Shown here: in pieces, positions 48,913 to 59,699 of the stretch
How the letters are laid out: the number at the start of each line of letters is the position of its first letter
Numbering within the stretch: position 1 is the stretch's first letter
NCBI GenBank assembly: GCA_025399215.1
Contig: MU621103.1
Span: 1 to 64,000, forward strand
DNA: 64,000 nucleotides
Direction of reading: 5' to 3'
Source: Globomyces pollinis-pini
Taxonomy: Eukaryota; Chytridiomycota; Chytridiomycetes; Rhizophydiales; Globomycetaceae
The notes under the pieces: generated by a model
What the model saw: only the letters and a program-made list of their open reading frames with translations
Databases searched by the model: none
What the model was told of the DNA's origin: nothing
Translations under genes and position numbers: made by a program

Positions 48913-51205
48913 ATGGATTATTCAGATATAAGAAAGATCAAATCAACAATCCGACAAATGAAGAGCAAGATTCAAAGTCTTTCTACAACTCTTCAACAAG
49001 CTCCAACAAATTCTTTATCAATCTCTCATCGTTACTCTTCAATCACTCTTAAACCAATTAAACCTATTGATGCCATTAATAGAATTAAAGTATCATCTCC
49101 TGCTCGTAAACATATCCTTACACTCAAAGATCATTTCAACGATCAATTGGATCGTATCATTAATTCAACTACTACAACTGATTTCCCTAGTTTAGCTCAT
49201 TTATGTTGTTTTACGATCGGTAAATTAGCCATTGAATTCAATACTGATGTGAATACAACGGATTCTATTGATATATCTAACGATCAAGATGATTTTTATG
49301 ATTATATACCACCTCATTTTAGAAGGTACTTTATAAATCACCTAACCATCAGTATCGTTCTATTCGAACATCTCGTTCAAACTCTCATTCATGGTATCTC
49401 TGATATTATCAAAAAAAACTATACCCTATCACATTTAATTTTATCATTTGCTGATACTTGTATCCAACATAAAGCTACCTACCAAGTATTACTATCTTAA
49501 CTTACCCTAGGCATTTGAAATTTTACAATGGTATTGGTATCAATCTAGAAATCACAAACAAGATTTAAAAATGATTACTCAACGTATAAAAACAATTGGT
49601 AAAACAAATCAATGGATACAATTTATCGCTCAAGTATGGATAGAACGTACTGGATATTTAAAACTTTTGGATGATTTAATATCAGATTCCATGAAATTTC
49701 AGTTTATCAATGTAGTGTTTGAATATTGGAATACAAATACAATCACACAATTAGATAAACTGGAATTGTGTTTTGTTTGGTTATTGCAACATTCAACTTT
49801 ACACGGACATTTCAAAGAACGTGAATGTAGTTGTGGAAAACTATGGATTTGGGTTAGTCAACTATGGGTAACTCATCCAGTGACTATTTCATCACATCTG
49901 GTTGGTATTATATATCTTGTTTGATTTTTTAGGTGCTCTATACATGTTTCTAGGGTCATTTGATGGATTATCCATTCAAACAAAAACAGAATTTTTACAA
50001 TTAGCCATTCCTTTTCATTCATACGTGTTTGATTACCTTCAATACAATTATGTACATATCAAACAACTAGAAACTCTTTTATCATTTTCAACACAATCAC
50101 AAACAGATCAGTTCACTTTGGTTTTGCTGGTGGCTATTATAAACCATTCAAGAACTTTGGCGCTGGAAGATGGTGATGAAATTGTAGACTGGGATCGGGT
50201 AGATAGTCTGGAAATGGAGTTGACTGACTTACAATCCAAGTTAGATACCTATGAATGGTAAATACATTATTCATTAATATCCCAAGGGTTTATGATCCTA
50301 CTGAACGGATGTGGATGAATCAACAAGATACATTACTAGAAAATACAAATTCAACTCAATTATTACCACCCATGACTAATGTAAATACAGCAACATCATT
50401 TCAAACGCCGAAAAGAAAGAATGGTAGTGATGATATGTTTCAAGTCCCTGAAAGTGATCCTCTAACAGCTGCCGATACCGTCGAACGAGTGAAACGAATT
50501 TTTAACGAGAAATTCAGTAAACGTTATCGAATGGATGACTTTGTACAGAGCTCTCCCGTCAAGGCTTTCATATTAAAAAGCTCCAATGATCGAATGTCTA
50601 TTTTTGATACTAGTGAGATTGATGAAAGGGATGATGATGGACTGTTGGCAGATGATGTGGATGATTTTGAGATTGATAGCTTGGAGTTGATTGATGGAGA
50701 TCATTCATTTAGAGCGAATCAAACGGATCGCTATTCTTATTCTGCTGGTGATAAGGTTTCAAAAGTGGCTGTTGCTTCAAATCAGGATCTATTGGATGGC
50801 GAGAGTATTTCATCGTATCTATATGGGAATGAACTGGGAAGAGACCAAGATATGCAGACAAATGATCCATGCAGCGATCAGTTAGAAAGCAATGATGGTA
50901 TCGATAGTGACGATTCAGCAAGTACCATAACCATTTCACACACTAACGCACACCAAAAACACATTAATATCAATCAGCCAACACCGCAACAAGTAAAACC
51001 ACACAGCAAATCAATCGCCAGACAAATCAACGTACGGTCTAATATTCTGGTAGTAATTCCTAAGCTTACCAAAACAACATGTATTGATGATTTGTTGGGT
51101 AAAGACACACCGGTCAAGAAACGATTGAAATCATTCAAAGGTTGTTCATCGCCACCCAGTAGTTGTTTGAGTGAAGTATCTCAATGTGATTTATTGAAAG
51201 GTTGA
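48913..51205 (+). CDS. Unrecognised protein with acidic C-terminal half
   Basis: ATG 48913 and three introns (49486-49510, 49905-49932 and 50258-50286; 25-29 nt) give a 736-aa product. The first 440 residues are largely helical, starting with a basic coiled-coil-like segment (DIRKIKSTIRQMKSKIQSL) and containing FEILQWYWYQSRN and WIWVSQLWVTHP. At about residue 445 WVYDPTERMWMNQQ opens a disordered half that is rich in Asp and Ser (DDGLLADDVDDFEIDSLEL) and ends KGCSSPPSSCLSEVSQCDLL. No catalytic or binding motif is visible. A nuclear or spindle scaffold is conceivable from the shape, but I do not assign a function. Confidence 0.6.
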
Positions 51206-51468
51206 TACTTGATTCATGTTACTTACGTATTTAATACCTATATATTAATTAATACCTTTATAAAACTCTTTTAAACAGATTCAATACAAATTCCAAGATC
51301 GACTTTAATTTTTCTATTCCATGTATTTGTTAATACGCGATTCCAATAAATCAGATCCAATAAACGATCGGTACGAGATTCAAGTACCGACTGACAGTTT
51401 AGTTTTTGAATGTGTGACAAAGTGACAGAATTTTGAATAATTTTTTCACAAATCCATAGATTCAACAA

Positions 51469-53108
51469 ATGAACAATTTAGTGCAAACAACAGCACGAAT
51501 GAATTCCATAGCATTACGACCATTCCGGAAGATAAAAGTCAGAGACCATCTAGGACCTGGTATTTGACCAGTTAAAAAAAAAATTGATTATTTCATAGGA
51601 TATAAACCAAATGTGTTACACTGTCTACAAGGTATTATTTAATTGATTGATATATAAAAGCTTCAAGAATAGTTGCGGGTATGTGATAGCCTTTATTAAA
51701 GAATAGATGAAATCAGTGTTCGATTAGCCAGACGTATTCATGAAATCAGTAACTTTTACTATTTTCATTAATCCATCTAGATTGTGTTCCAAAGAATTTT
51801 GCGGAATTACCCTATGCTAAACAAGTATCAACTTGGTATACACAAACATGCCAAGTAAATTTTTAAATGAATTTGATGTTTTATAGGAATTATTTGAATT
51901 TACGGATGAAGTGGAGCATTTAAGAGTTCATCCAGATCATCAGACAGATGTATTAATTTTATCGATTTCATATTGTTTGTAGTATTGGCCACCACCTAAA
52001 CGATCCTTCTTCTCCTTTTTCAAATCTTCGAAACCGGATCCTATTGTAATTGAATCGCTATTTTTATATTTAAGGATATTCAATCTCAACCATTACAATC
52101 ACCTGATCAGGATTTGGATAAAATGTATTATTGTTTGATTCATTTTGGATTTAGTGTTTTTGGAACTGAATGTACTGATCCTATTCTCGCTCCTCGTGCA
52201 TCACAAATTACTGATAAATTATTTCATATTCTAGAACGTGCAGGTATCTTTGATCTCCGTTAAGCATCTTTTTTAGTTGCCAGACATAAACCTATTTCAT
52301 TATTGGCAACACAAGCATTATATCGAAGCTCACTTGATAATACATTGACACCAGAGGAATTACAGATTTTTTTAACGAAATTTCACTACGTGAGTTCATA
52401 TGTATTGATAGTTTTAGCAAAGGATTGCTGTTCGTCTACTCATTGGTCATTGTGTAGCTTTATACAAACCTTTACCCATGGAAAATATGATTGGAATTTT
52501 TTGCACAAAGACTCCTATTGAAGATATTGTATTGGAATCAGTTCAGTTAGCAGAAGAATTGGCAATGATTACGTATGGATGTGTTCCACCTGTTGAATTG
52601 AGTTGTTCTACAGAAACTGGTGGTGATTTATTGTACATTCCAAGGTATGTCATCTTGTACTTATAATAGTCATCTACAACATATCATCTTTGAATTAATT
52701 AAGAATTCAATGCGTGCAGTTTTGGAAAAAGAGCAAGCTAGAATTGGAGCGGACAAGATTATTTCAACTGCTACGTTACCACCGATAACAGTCCATTGGG
52801 ATCTAACACCTGATCATTGTTTGTTTGAAATCAGAGATCAAGGATTGGGAATCCATCCCGAACAATTAAAGAATTGTTTTTTGTTCCATTATTCAACCGC
52901 ACCAAAGCCGAAAAATGATGAAGTGGTAAGATATCAATGACTTGATTAATTTTAACAGGTCATGGCTGGATACGGATATGGACTTTCATTATCAAGACTG
53001 TATGCTCGATTTCTTAAAGGTGATATATGGATTGAAAGCGAATATGGGGTTGGTACCAGTGTTTTTATCAAATTAAAAGCTAATTGGGACCCTGATGAAT
53101 TGATTTAA
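51469..53108 (+). CDS. Mitochondrial PDK/BCKDK-type protein kinase
   Basis: GHKL-fold kinase that phosphorylates E1 of pyruvate or branched-chain ketoacid dehydrogenase. Eleven introns of 25-39 nt (51560-51598, 51632-51660, 51679-51706, 51749-51780, 51855-51886, 51950-51982, 52046-52074, 52244-52276, 52390-52417, 52645-52669 and 52926-52958) break it into short exons. After splicing the frame closes to 432 aa. Visible are a mitochondrial-type basic N-terminus (TTARMNSIALRPFRKIK), VRLARRIHEI, RIAVRLLIGHCVAL, N box HIIFELIKNSMRAV, G1 EIRDQGLGI and G2 GYGYGLSLSRLYA. An unusual insert rich in Pro, Phe and Ser (WPPPKRSFFSFFKSSKPDPI) lies between the N-terminal helices. Substrate choice cannot be read from sequence. 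Confidence 0.9.
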
Positions 53109-53329
53109 TCATCTCTCAATCGTTTCTACCTCTTTTTGCTTTTAGTTGACCTTGGATACCAATCCATTCTTTATATTTATTTCATTTTTTAAAGCGAAAC
53201 CAAAAAAAACACTATTTAATGAACACTTTCTAGTAATTTGGAACTAATATACATATAATGAACACACTTGTATTTTCTTATAATTTGAACCTTTAAAGTA
53301 ATAATTGAAATGTCAATTGTAATGTATTT

Positions 53330-54880
53330 TCATTGATCTGTAGTTAAGTGCAATGCATCTATGATATCTTTAATAGGTTTCCAATGTGAATCTTTCCAAA
53401 AATCGTCCTGATATGGGTTTTCAGGATCATCTGTTGTAGGTGGAGCAAACCTATACACGTTTAAACAATAGATAAAAATACCAATAATTTAATGCTACAT
53501 GAGTTTGAGATTTCACATCAGAACCAAATGACTTGACTTCATGAAACCAACCTAGTTGATGAATTGGATCGATTTGATTACCTGCTGGTAAATATAAGAT
53601 TTGACCAGGTAAGAGATTGATTTTGATTGGTGTTGAATTTTCGAAATTTGGATACTTTGTAGATTTTTCTTTGCCATCTAAAACTGAGATTGGAATTTGA
53701 CTGAATGATGGTGGGTTTTGTTCATTAGTTTCTAATTCAATTGATTTTGATGTATCTAATGTAGATTCTGGTACTGTCTTTTGACGTTTTTTTGGATGTT
53801 GTACTGTATCACTTTCAAATGAATCATCAACTTCATTATCTGCTTCATTTGTATCATCTTCATCTTCAAAATGTTCTAAATCTGTTGCCAACAAGTCTAA
53901 ATCATCACCTAATATTTAGCACTGTACAATATTGTAACCATCAAGACCACTTTCCATCATTTCTTCCAATGCCTAATTCAGTAATCATTTTCATTTTGTT
54001 AATTGAATACCTTTTCGAGTAATTCTTCTGCTTTTTCTTTCAATTGTTCATCGTCATTTGCTTCCTCTATTAACCTTTCAGCATAATCAACCTTCCAACG
54101 AATCACATCATTTTCAAATGCTCCATCTGAACGAATTCGATCACCTGGTTCTTGCTGATATTCAATCAATCCATTAAAATGGACTTTTAAGAAATCTTTA
54201 TTGAGATACATGTTTGAAATATCTTTTGGAGAAAATATAGTGAATTCTTTTTTGCCTTGAATTAAGAAATAAAGATTATCATGGAAATCGTGATGTAATC
54301 CTGATGATGTTCCATTTTTATCTGTTGAACCAATCCAGAGATTCATCTAAAAGTTAGTTTTTATATAATGTACCTGATGAAGTATTAAACCATTGAAAAG
54401 ATCCATTGAATGGGGAACTTTGTCTAAAATGTGATCCAATGGAGGAGCTGCAAAAGCTTGTAATGTTGATTTAATGATTTTTGAATTATCCATATCTTGA
54501 GTAGCATAATTATCATCATCGAATTCTTCATCATCATCATCACTCTTTTCATCTTCATCTTCATGGTATTGAGTAGTTAAATAGTATTCACCAGTTTTTA
54601 ATGATTGAACAAACTCTTTAAATAACATATTTGACCTTGTGCCAGCATGACCAAAACTACCCTTCAACTTCTTTTCTACTTGAACAGTTTGATTACCACA
54701 AGACTTCAATAATGCTTGAATAGATAATTGAGAAGGATCAAAATTTTCTGGGAATTGAGAGATAATACAAGGAGTTCTAGTATTTATATATTTTTTAAAG
54801 AATAATTCAGGTTGAATAGTTGATTGAATGATATCCGGTTTCCAATTTTTATTTGGATGAAATCCTTTGTAATCATTCAT
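53330..54880 (-). CDS. JmjC-domain oxygenase (cupin), JMJD7/HSPBAP1-like
   Basis: Fe(II)/2-oxoglutarate dioxygenase fold. The N-terminus starts MNDYKGFHPN, then PCIISQFPENF. The JmjC core contains LWIGSTDKNGTSSGLHHDFH with the H-x-D iron site (HHDFHDN), YFLIQGKKEFTIFSP, and, after splicing, LPAGWFHEV with the distal His region and HVALNYWFAPP. Between these lie acidic low-complexity inserts (DDDDEEFDDDN; HFEDEDDTNEADNEVDD). Introns: 54347-54373 (27), 53973-54010 (38), 53909-53938 (30), 53552-53581 (30, in-frame without stop) and 53451-53481 (31). The frame closes to 464 aa from ATG 54880. The substrate (protein hydroxylation or other) is unknown. Confidence 0.82.
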
Positions 54881-54971
54881 TTTCAAAGTCCAATTTTATT
54901 TTAAAAAAAAAACAAAGTTTTTGGATTGGTTGCAACATGCTCATTGAATTGTTTTCTGATTTTTTAATTCA

Positions 54972-56658
54972 ATGTTTAAAGATGTCAAATTGTTTGTAGT
55001 CAACAAAGACTTGAACAAAACACAATCCAAGATCGTTTTAAAAAGGTTCATGAGAATCATTAAAATATTAGATTCAAAGAACACGGTGGTCACATAGTAA
55101 AGTCAAAGTCAGATGCTACTCACATTTTGGTAAAAGTTCCAACTGATAAAAATCATATTGATCCAAATTGGATTTCAGATTCAATTATAGTATTCCATTT
55201 AAAAAAGTTGATTATAGAATGGAAAGTTAATCCATATTCAAAATACCACAAAACCAATACCTTCTTCATCTAATCAAGAACCGATTCACATTGAAAGCTC
55301 AGATACAGATTTAGATGGAGTTCAATCAATTTCTTCGGATACGGATTCGGATATATTTAATCCTAACGAGGATTTCTATAGTATCAATAAAGTTGACAAG
55401 AAACGAAAATTGGAATCAGATCCAAAGAACGTCAAGAATATCGAATCAGATCCAAACTACGTACAGAATATTGAATCAGATCCAAGATCAAAAATAATTA
55501 AACGACGTAAAAATGACTTTAGTGTCGCCAAGTTTATTGAACAGTTTGCAGAATCAAAACCAACCAGCAATGAAGAAATGGAAAAACCTAAACACAATCA
55601 AATCATTTTAATGGAGTTGGATCGACTATTGAAGCGATATACCGCTGAAGGTGATCAATGGCGAGTAAAAGCGTATAAAACAGCAATCAACATCATTAGA
55701 AGTTTACCAAATCAAATCAAAAGTGGTGCAGAAGCATATAAAATTAAAGGCATTGGTAAAAAAATTGCAGAGAAAGTTAGTCAATTATGAAAGTTTTCTG
55801 ATTTTTAATAGATACAGGAAATCTTAGACACTGGTACATTGCGCAAGAATCAAAATGAACCCGAAAGTGTTCCTGTGTTGATTGAATTTACTAAAATCTA
55901 TGGCGTCGGACCTGCTCAAGCACAAGCTTGGTACAGAGAAGGAATGAGAACAATTGACGACATAAAACATCGCAACGATTTAACACATGCACAAACTTTA
56001 GGATTAGAATATTTTGATGTAGTTTTCGTGATGGAATTAATGTTAGGATTTGAATTGTAGAATACCAAGGGAAGAAGTGGGAGAGATTGGAAAGCTGTAA
56101 TACGATCATTTAACCCGTTTAGTGTTGACCAAATGATTAAGGAAAAATATCCTTCCGTTACCACAATCATTGGTGGGTCATATCGGCGAGGTAAAAAGGA
56201 CTGTGGGGATATTGACATTCTAAGTATAATATTTCTGATTCACATTAGTGTATTCCACAAAACCAAAATCAGAAAATGTGTTGAAACATATTATTGAATA
56301 TCTTGAGCATAAAGGGTTGATTACTCATGTTTTGGTGTCATCAGATTCTATTCTTCGTGGCATTTGTTGTTTGAACAATGGAAAGCAACGGCGAATAGGT
56401 AATGCAACTATCTGATCATTAGATTTGCTTTGGATTAAAAAAGAAGAATTAGGAGCGGCATTGATCTATTTCACTGGAAATGATATATTTAATCGTAAAC
56501 TACGATTTCTAGCCAAAAAGAAAGGACTTAGCCTCAATCATCATGGTTTATATAAGGATGTTGTTAGAATCAAGGGCAAAAAGTCAATTAAGGGTGAAAG
56601 AATCGCAGGTGAATCGGAAGAGGAGATATTTCAGATTTTGGGTATTCTTATTTACTAA
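54972..56658 (+). CDS. POL4: Family X DNA polymerase with BRCT domain (Pol lambda/mu/IV-like)
   Basis: Gap-filling polymerase for end joining and base-excision repair. N-terminal BRCT at residues 1-80 (FKEHGGHIVKSKSDATHIL, IDPNWISDSI). A Ser/Asp-rich linker follows with three SDP-type repeats (IESDPNYVQNIESDP). Then come the 8-kDa lyase domain (RYTAEGDQWRVKAYKTAI, IKGIGKKIAEKIQEIL), fingers (IYGVGPAQAQAWY), RIPREEVGEI and palm GGSYRRGKKDCGDIDIL with the two catalytic Asp; a third is in RRIDLLWI. The thumb ends LGILIY. Introns: 55046-55071, 55190-55217, 55776-55811, 56019-56046, 56097-56122, 56224-56248 and 56399-56422 (24-36 nt). The frame closes to 497 aa. Confidence 0.93.
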
Positions 56659-57381
56659 ATAACACTCAGGCGTGCCTTACAAACCACCAACTGAAAGAAA
56701 CTTGGAATAGACACTTTTTTGAGCTCATCTATTTCTTTCAATCTACCATTAGTTTTACTTGTCAATATAGCTTATTATCAATTCACTTTGTTTGGAGTTA
56801 TAATTTTGGTATGACCATCCATGTATTTGGAATTGTAAAAATTTCCAAGAAGATTCATTATATAGCTCGGGTGATGGACGGCGTGAATTGAACGAGCAGA
56901 TATATTTGAAATTGGTTAGTTGGTTTGTACAACCATATATACGCATGATCGGAATGAATAAAACCGGAGAGTTTCTCAAAAGGATTCATAAATGTTTGAA
57001 CTTTTATTGTTGTGCAGTTGCTTGGAAGGGCCAAAGAAAGAAACCCCCATTACCAAGAATGCCGACATAGGAACACCTCAAATGTCAACAGTCCACAATT
57101 TTACAACCACCAACACTCCTCCGCCATATTCCAAAGACTAATAGTAGTTAAATAGCACCTATAGTACACGTATAAGAGTTTGTCGTTGGAACGTGCATTA
57201 ATAGCGAATAATATATCTTATCAAAATGCAAACCATTCCATTGATTAATCTTAAGTAAATATATTTGATTTAGCAATCAAGCATCTTCATCATGTGATGT
57301 GTCCAGTTGATGCTCTGGTTTCGTGGAGATTCATTCACATATAATCCACGATCAACTAAATCGTAACTTTACTTTTCAAAC
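56659..57381. other. Spacer without recognised gene
   Basis: About 720 bases. Short opposing frames occur at 56755-56979 (-) and 56888-57070 (+, ending in WKGQRKKPPLPRMPT), but neither carries a family motif. One of them could be an exon of a small gene. A clear gene model could not be built. Confidence 0.3.
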
Positions 57382-58145
57382 ATGGCACTTTCAACTGCAA
57401 CAGGTAATTATCGTCGACTGTCCTCATCTCAAGAATATAAAGATCACTTTTTGACCTACCCAACCCAGGTGATCAGAGGGAAACCGGCACCACAAGAATT
57501 AAAGGTGGGCGGTGAATTTTTCGGAAGCACTGAAAAGTAAGTGACTTTTAGCTTTTTGAATGGCAATCTCTTTTGAATCTTAACTGTTAATCATACTAAC
57601 TTTTTCTAGTCGTGAACAGTATCATGCACATGAGATTGGTGAACGATACAAAGTAAATTTGTAGCATTTAATCTATTAGATTGTTAAACCTGAATACGTA
57701 CCAAACCCCTCAAAATTGGAAGGACTTACGACACAAAAGGACAACTACAAACCATGGCTCAATGTTCAACCACCGAAACGAAGACAACAACAACCGTATA
57801 AACCTTCTGAAGGTGCCTTTGATTCCACAACCACAAACAAACATGACTTTGGAGAGAAAGAATTGCCAGTTCACTACTATAAACCTCCTCAACCGTATAT
57901 CACGTCCAATGCAAAAATGGACACTGTCTCTACACAAGTAGCTGATTATAGACCATGGGAAGTCACCTCTGTGCCTTCGCGTCGTAAAGCCGCAGCTGTA
58001 CCGTCTATGGGAGATGAAGATAGGTATCATATCAAGTTTAATCTGTAGGGATTTCAAGTCCACTACTTCGTCATCTTACACAGGACGAACTCAGACTCGG
58101 GTATTGGTGAAGGCACCACACCCTCCAACTAATTTTATGTGTTAG
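57382..58145 (+). CDS. SAXO/MAP6-type axonemal microtubule protein
   Basis: A 212-aa product after removing introns 57537-57609 (73 nt), 57653-57679 (27) and 58024-58048 (25). It carries Mn-module-like repeats typical of stabilisers of axonemal microtubules (SAXO/FAM154) and MAP6: TTQKDNYKPW, DSTTTNKHDF and VSTQVADYRPWEV, each with aromatic-Pro-Trp endings. The region between them is Pro/Arg/Lys-rich (PPKRRQQQPYKPSE), and the tail ends TRVLVKAPHPPTNFMC. It should bind the microtubules of the basal body or axoneme. A 30-nt stretch near 57402-57431 also has GT..AG ends and no stop; I kept it as exon because it encodes ordinary sequence and its 3' end is a weak acceptor. Confidence 0.75.
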
Positions 58146-58362
58146 TTTACTACTAGAATGCTCAATAGTATTATAGAATCGTTAAATTTTTTATAAACCA
58201 GTTACGTTAGTTGACTTTTTCATTTACCCAATCCTTTTAAGAAAGTAGCAACAATACATCGAAGTAAGGATGTTACCCATACTTGCTTGATAAGAGAACA
58301 CGTTCCATAGATACAAGAATGGATATTTGTCAACAAGTTTCCATTTTTAACCTTTTTCAGGA

Positions 58363-58758
58363 ATGCAGCTTAGAAACAGAAAAATAACGAGCAATGATAT
58401 TGAATGTCTTATCCCGAACACTTTAACACATAATGGGAAAAAGATCCACAAAAAATCAGGGTACAAGAAACATTCTCAAAAAGGGATGTCTGTAGTGAAA
58501 AAGTCGCTGGACCTAAATATGATGGAATTACCTTCACTACCAAGAAAGTTTGAAGTCCATGCTACTTCTATTACAATCAAAGTATGTGGTCACAGTTTCT
58601 GCAAATTAGAATTCACTACAAAGTGTTGTTGGTGTAGTGATATGCGTCCAAAAACTGCTGGCTATTTGATGTATAAAGACAATGGTAAGGGAGACACAAT
58701 GAAAGGTACTCGAAGCATGCATTACTGTCCTGGTTGTGTTAATGAATCTGTTGAATAA
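58363..58758 (+). CDS. Cys/His-rich protein with C1-like zinc-binding segment
   Basis: A 131-codon frame from ATG 58363. A basic N-terminal half (KKIHKKSGYKKHSQKG) precedes a Cys/His cluster: VHATSITIKVCGHSFCKLEF, CCWCSDMRPKTAGY and MHYCPGC. The spacing HX11-12CX..CX2C with a late CX2C is reminiscent of phorbol-ester C1 or a related treble-clef finger, but the pattern is not complete. The protein is small and may be a nuclear or membrane-associated adaptor. An acceptor-like TTTTTCAG sits two bases before the ATG, but upstream joining gives a stop. Confidence 0.5.
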   Translation: MQLRNRKITSNDIECLIPNTLTHNGKKIHKKSGYKKHSQKGMSVVKKSLDLNMMELPSLPRKFEVHATSITIKVCGHSFCKLEFTTKCCWCSDMRPKTAGYLMYKDNGKGDTMKGTRSMHYCPGCVNESVE

Positions 58759-59171
58759 ACAATCAGGCAATTGTTCCCAGATTACTGTATTTTATTTGAT
58801 TATACAACAAATCTTTCGTAATTAATAGGCCGTAACTTGATATTAAAAACGAGTCATATGCTTTATTATGAACTAAAAAATCATATTTTTGGCCATATTA
58901 CCCCATTTGAGCAATTCGTGTGTTCCTGTGCTATATTAAAAACCATTTGGAATACCATGTGGTATAATAATGGGAAGATATGGAGGAACAAAAAGACAGC
59001 TATATATTGTAATGATATAAGCTTGTAAAGGTAACTTGTCAACAGATCATTTGATCAAAAATCTTAATTGATCAACATCGGTTTTGTGTAGTTTTGTTTC
59101 AAACACAGAGTACCAACTTTGGTATAAAAACACTAAATGGATACGGAAGAATAATCATTATAAAAATTTAG
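58759..59171. other. Spacer without recognised gene
   Basis: About 410 bases. A 60-codon frame (58837-59028) lacks an ATG and looks like a chance frame. TTTGGTATAAAAAC near 59118 is a TATA-like element about 50 bases upstream of the next ATG. Confidence 0.4.
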
Positions 59172-59468
59172 ATGAAGTTTGGATTACTTTCTGTGTCAAT
59201 GTTTGCTTGCTCCGTATCAGCTTGGTGCCAAAGTTGGAATAGTTGTCCAGGAAAGCAAGTCTGTGTAGAAGCTTTTATGGGTAAACAACGGTCATGTAAG
59301 GAGCCTACCACCTGGGGGACTTACACAGGGAGTGAACCTGCCTACTTCTCCAAACCATGTTTTAATGCCAGAAGTGAATTCGTAATCTGTGAAGATGCTG
59401 GAAATAGACCGTGTATTAGTCACAACGAACTATACGCTACTATGAGTTGTAGCACTTATCCAAATTAA
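59172..59468 (+). CDS. Small secreted Cys-rich protein
   Basis: A 98-aa product with signal peptide MKFGLLSVSMFACSVSA, then about 80 residues containing eight Cys (WCQSWNSCPGKQVC, RSCKEPTTWG, KPCFNARSEFVICED, NRPCISH, MSCST). No membrane helix follows, so it is secreted. Spacing does not match defensin or hydrophobin patterns that I know. A role in the wall, adhesion or host/prey interaction is conceivable but not shown. A TATA-like box lies upstream. Confidence 0.6.
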   Translation: MKFGLLSVSMFACSVSAWCQSWNSCPGKQVCVEAFMGKQRSCKEPTTWGTYTGSEPAYFSKPCFNARSEFVICEDAGNRPCISHNELYATMSCSTYPN

Positions 59469-59699
59469 TAGAATAAAAAGAACATTCATTAAACTGATTT
59501 TTGTGAATTACTGCTGGTGAAAAACTAATGCTTGTTCATCACATTTTGATTAACTACGTGACTGTAATCTTTTAGATACTAGATTCCCAATTTCAACGAT
59601 AGAGGTGAATACAATGCAAGAAATACACATAAATACCTATCATTTAACATCTTATTTTAATTGTACATCTCTTTCAGTTGTCTTTTCATTTTTCCTTTC

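Noticed and set aside
57402..57431. 30-nt stopless intron in the first SAXO exon
   Set aside because: The acceptor would be CTCAAG without a branch-like motif, and the encoded residues fit a normal N-terminus; kept as exon, undecided.
58837..59028. Small ORF between the C1-like and secreted-protein genes
   Set aside because: No ATG at its start, no motif, no signal peptide; probably chance.
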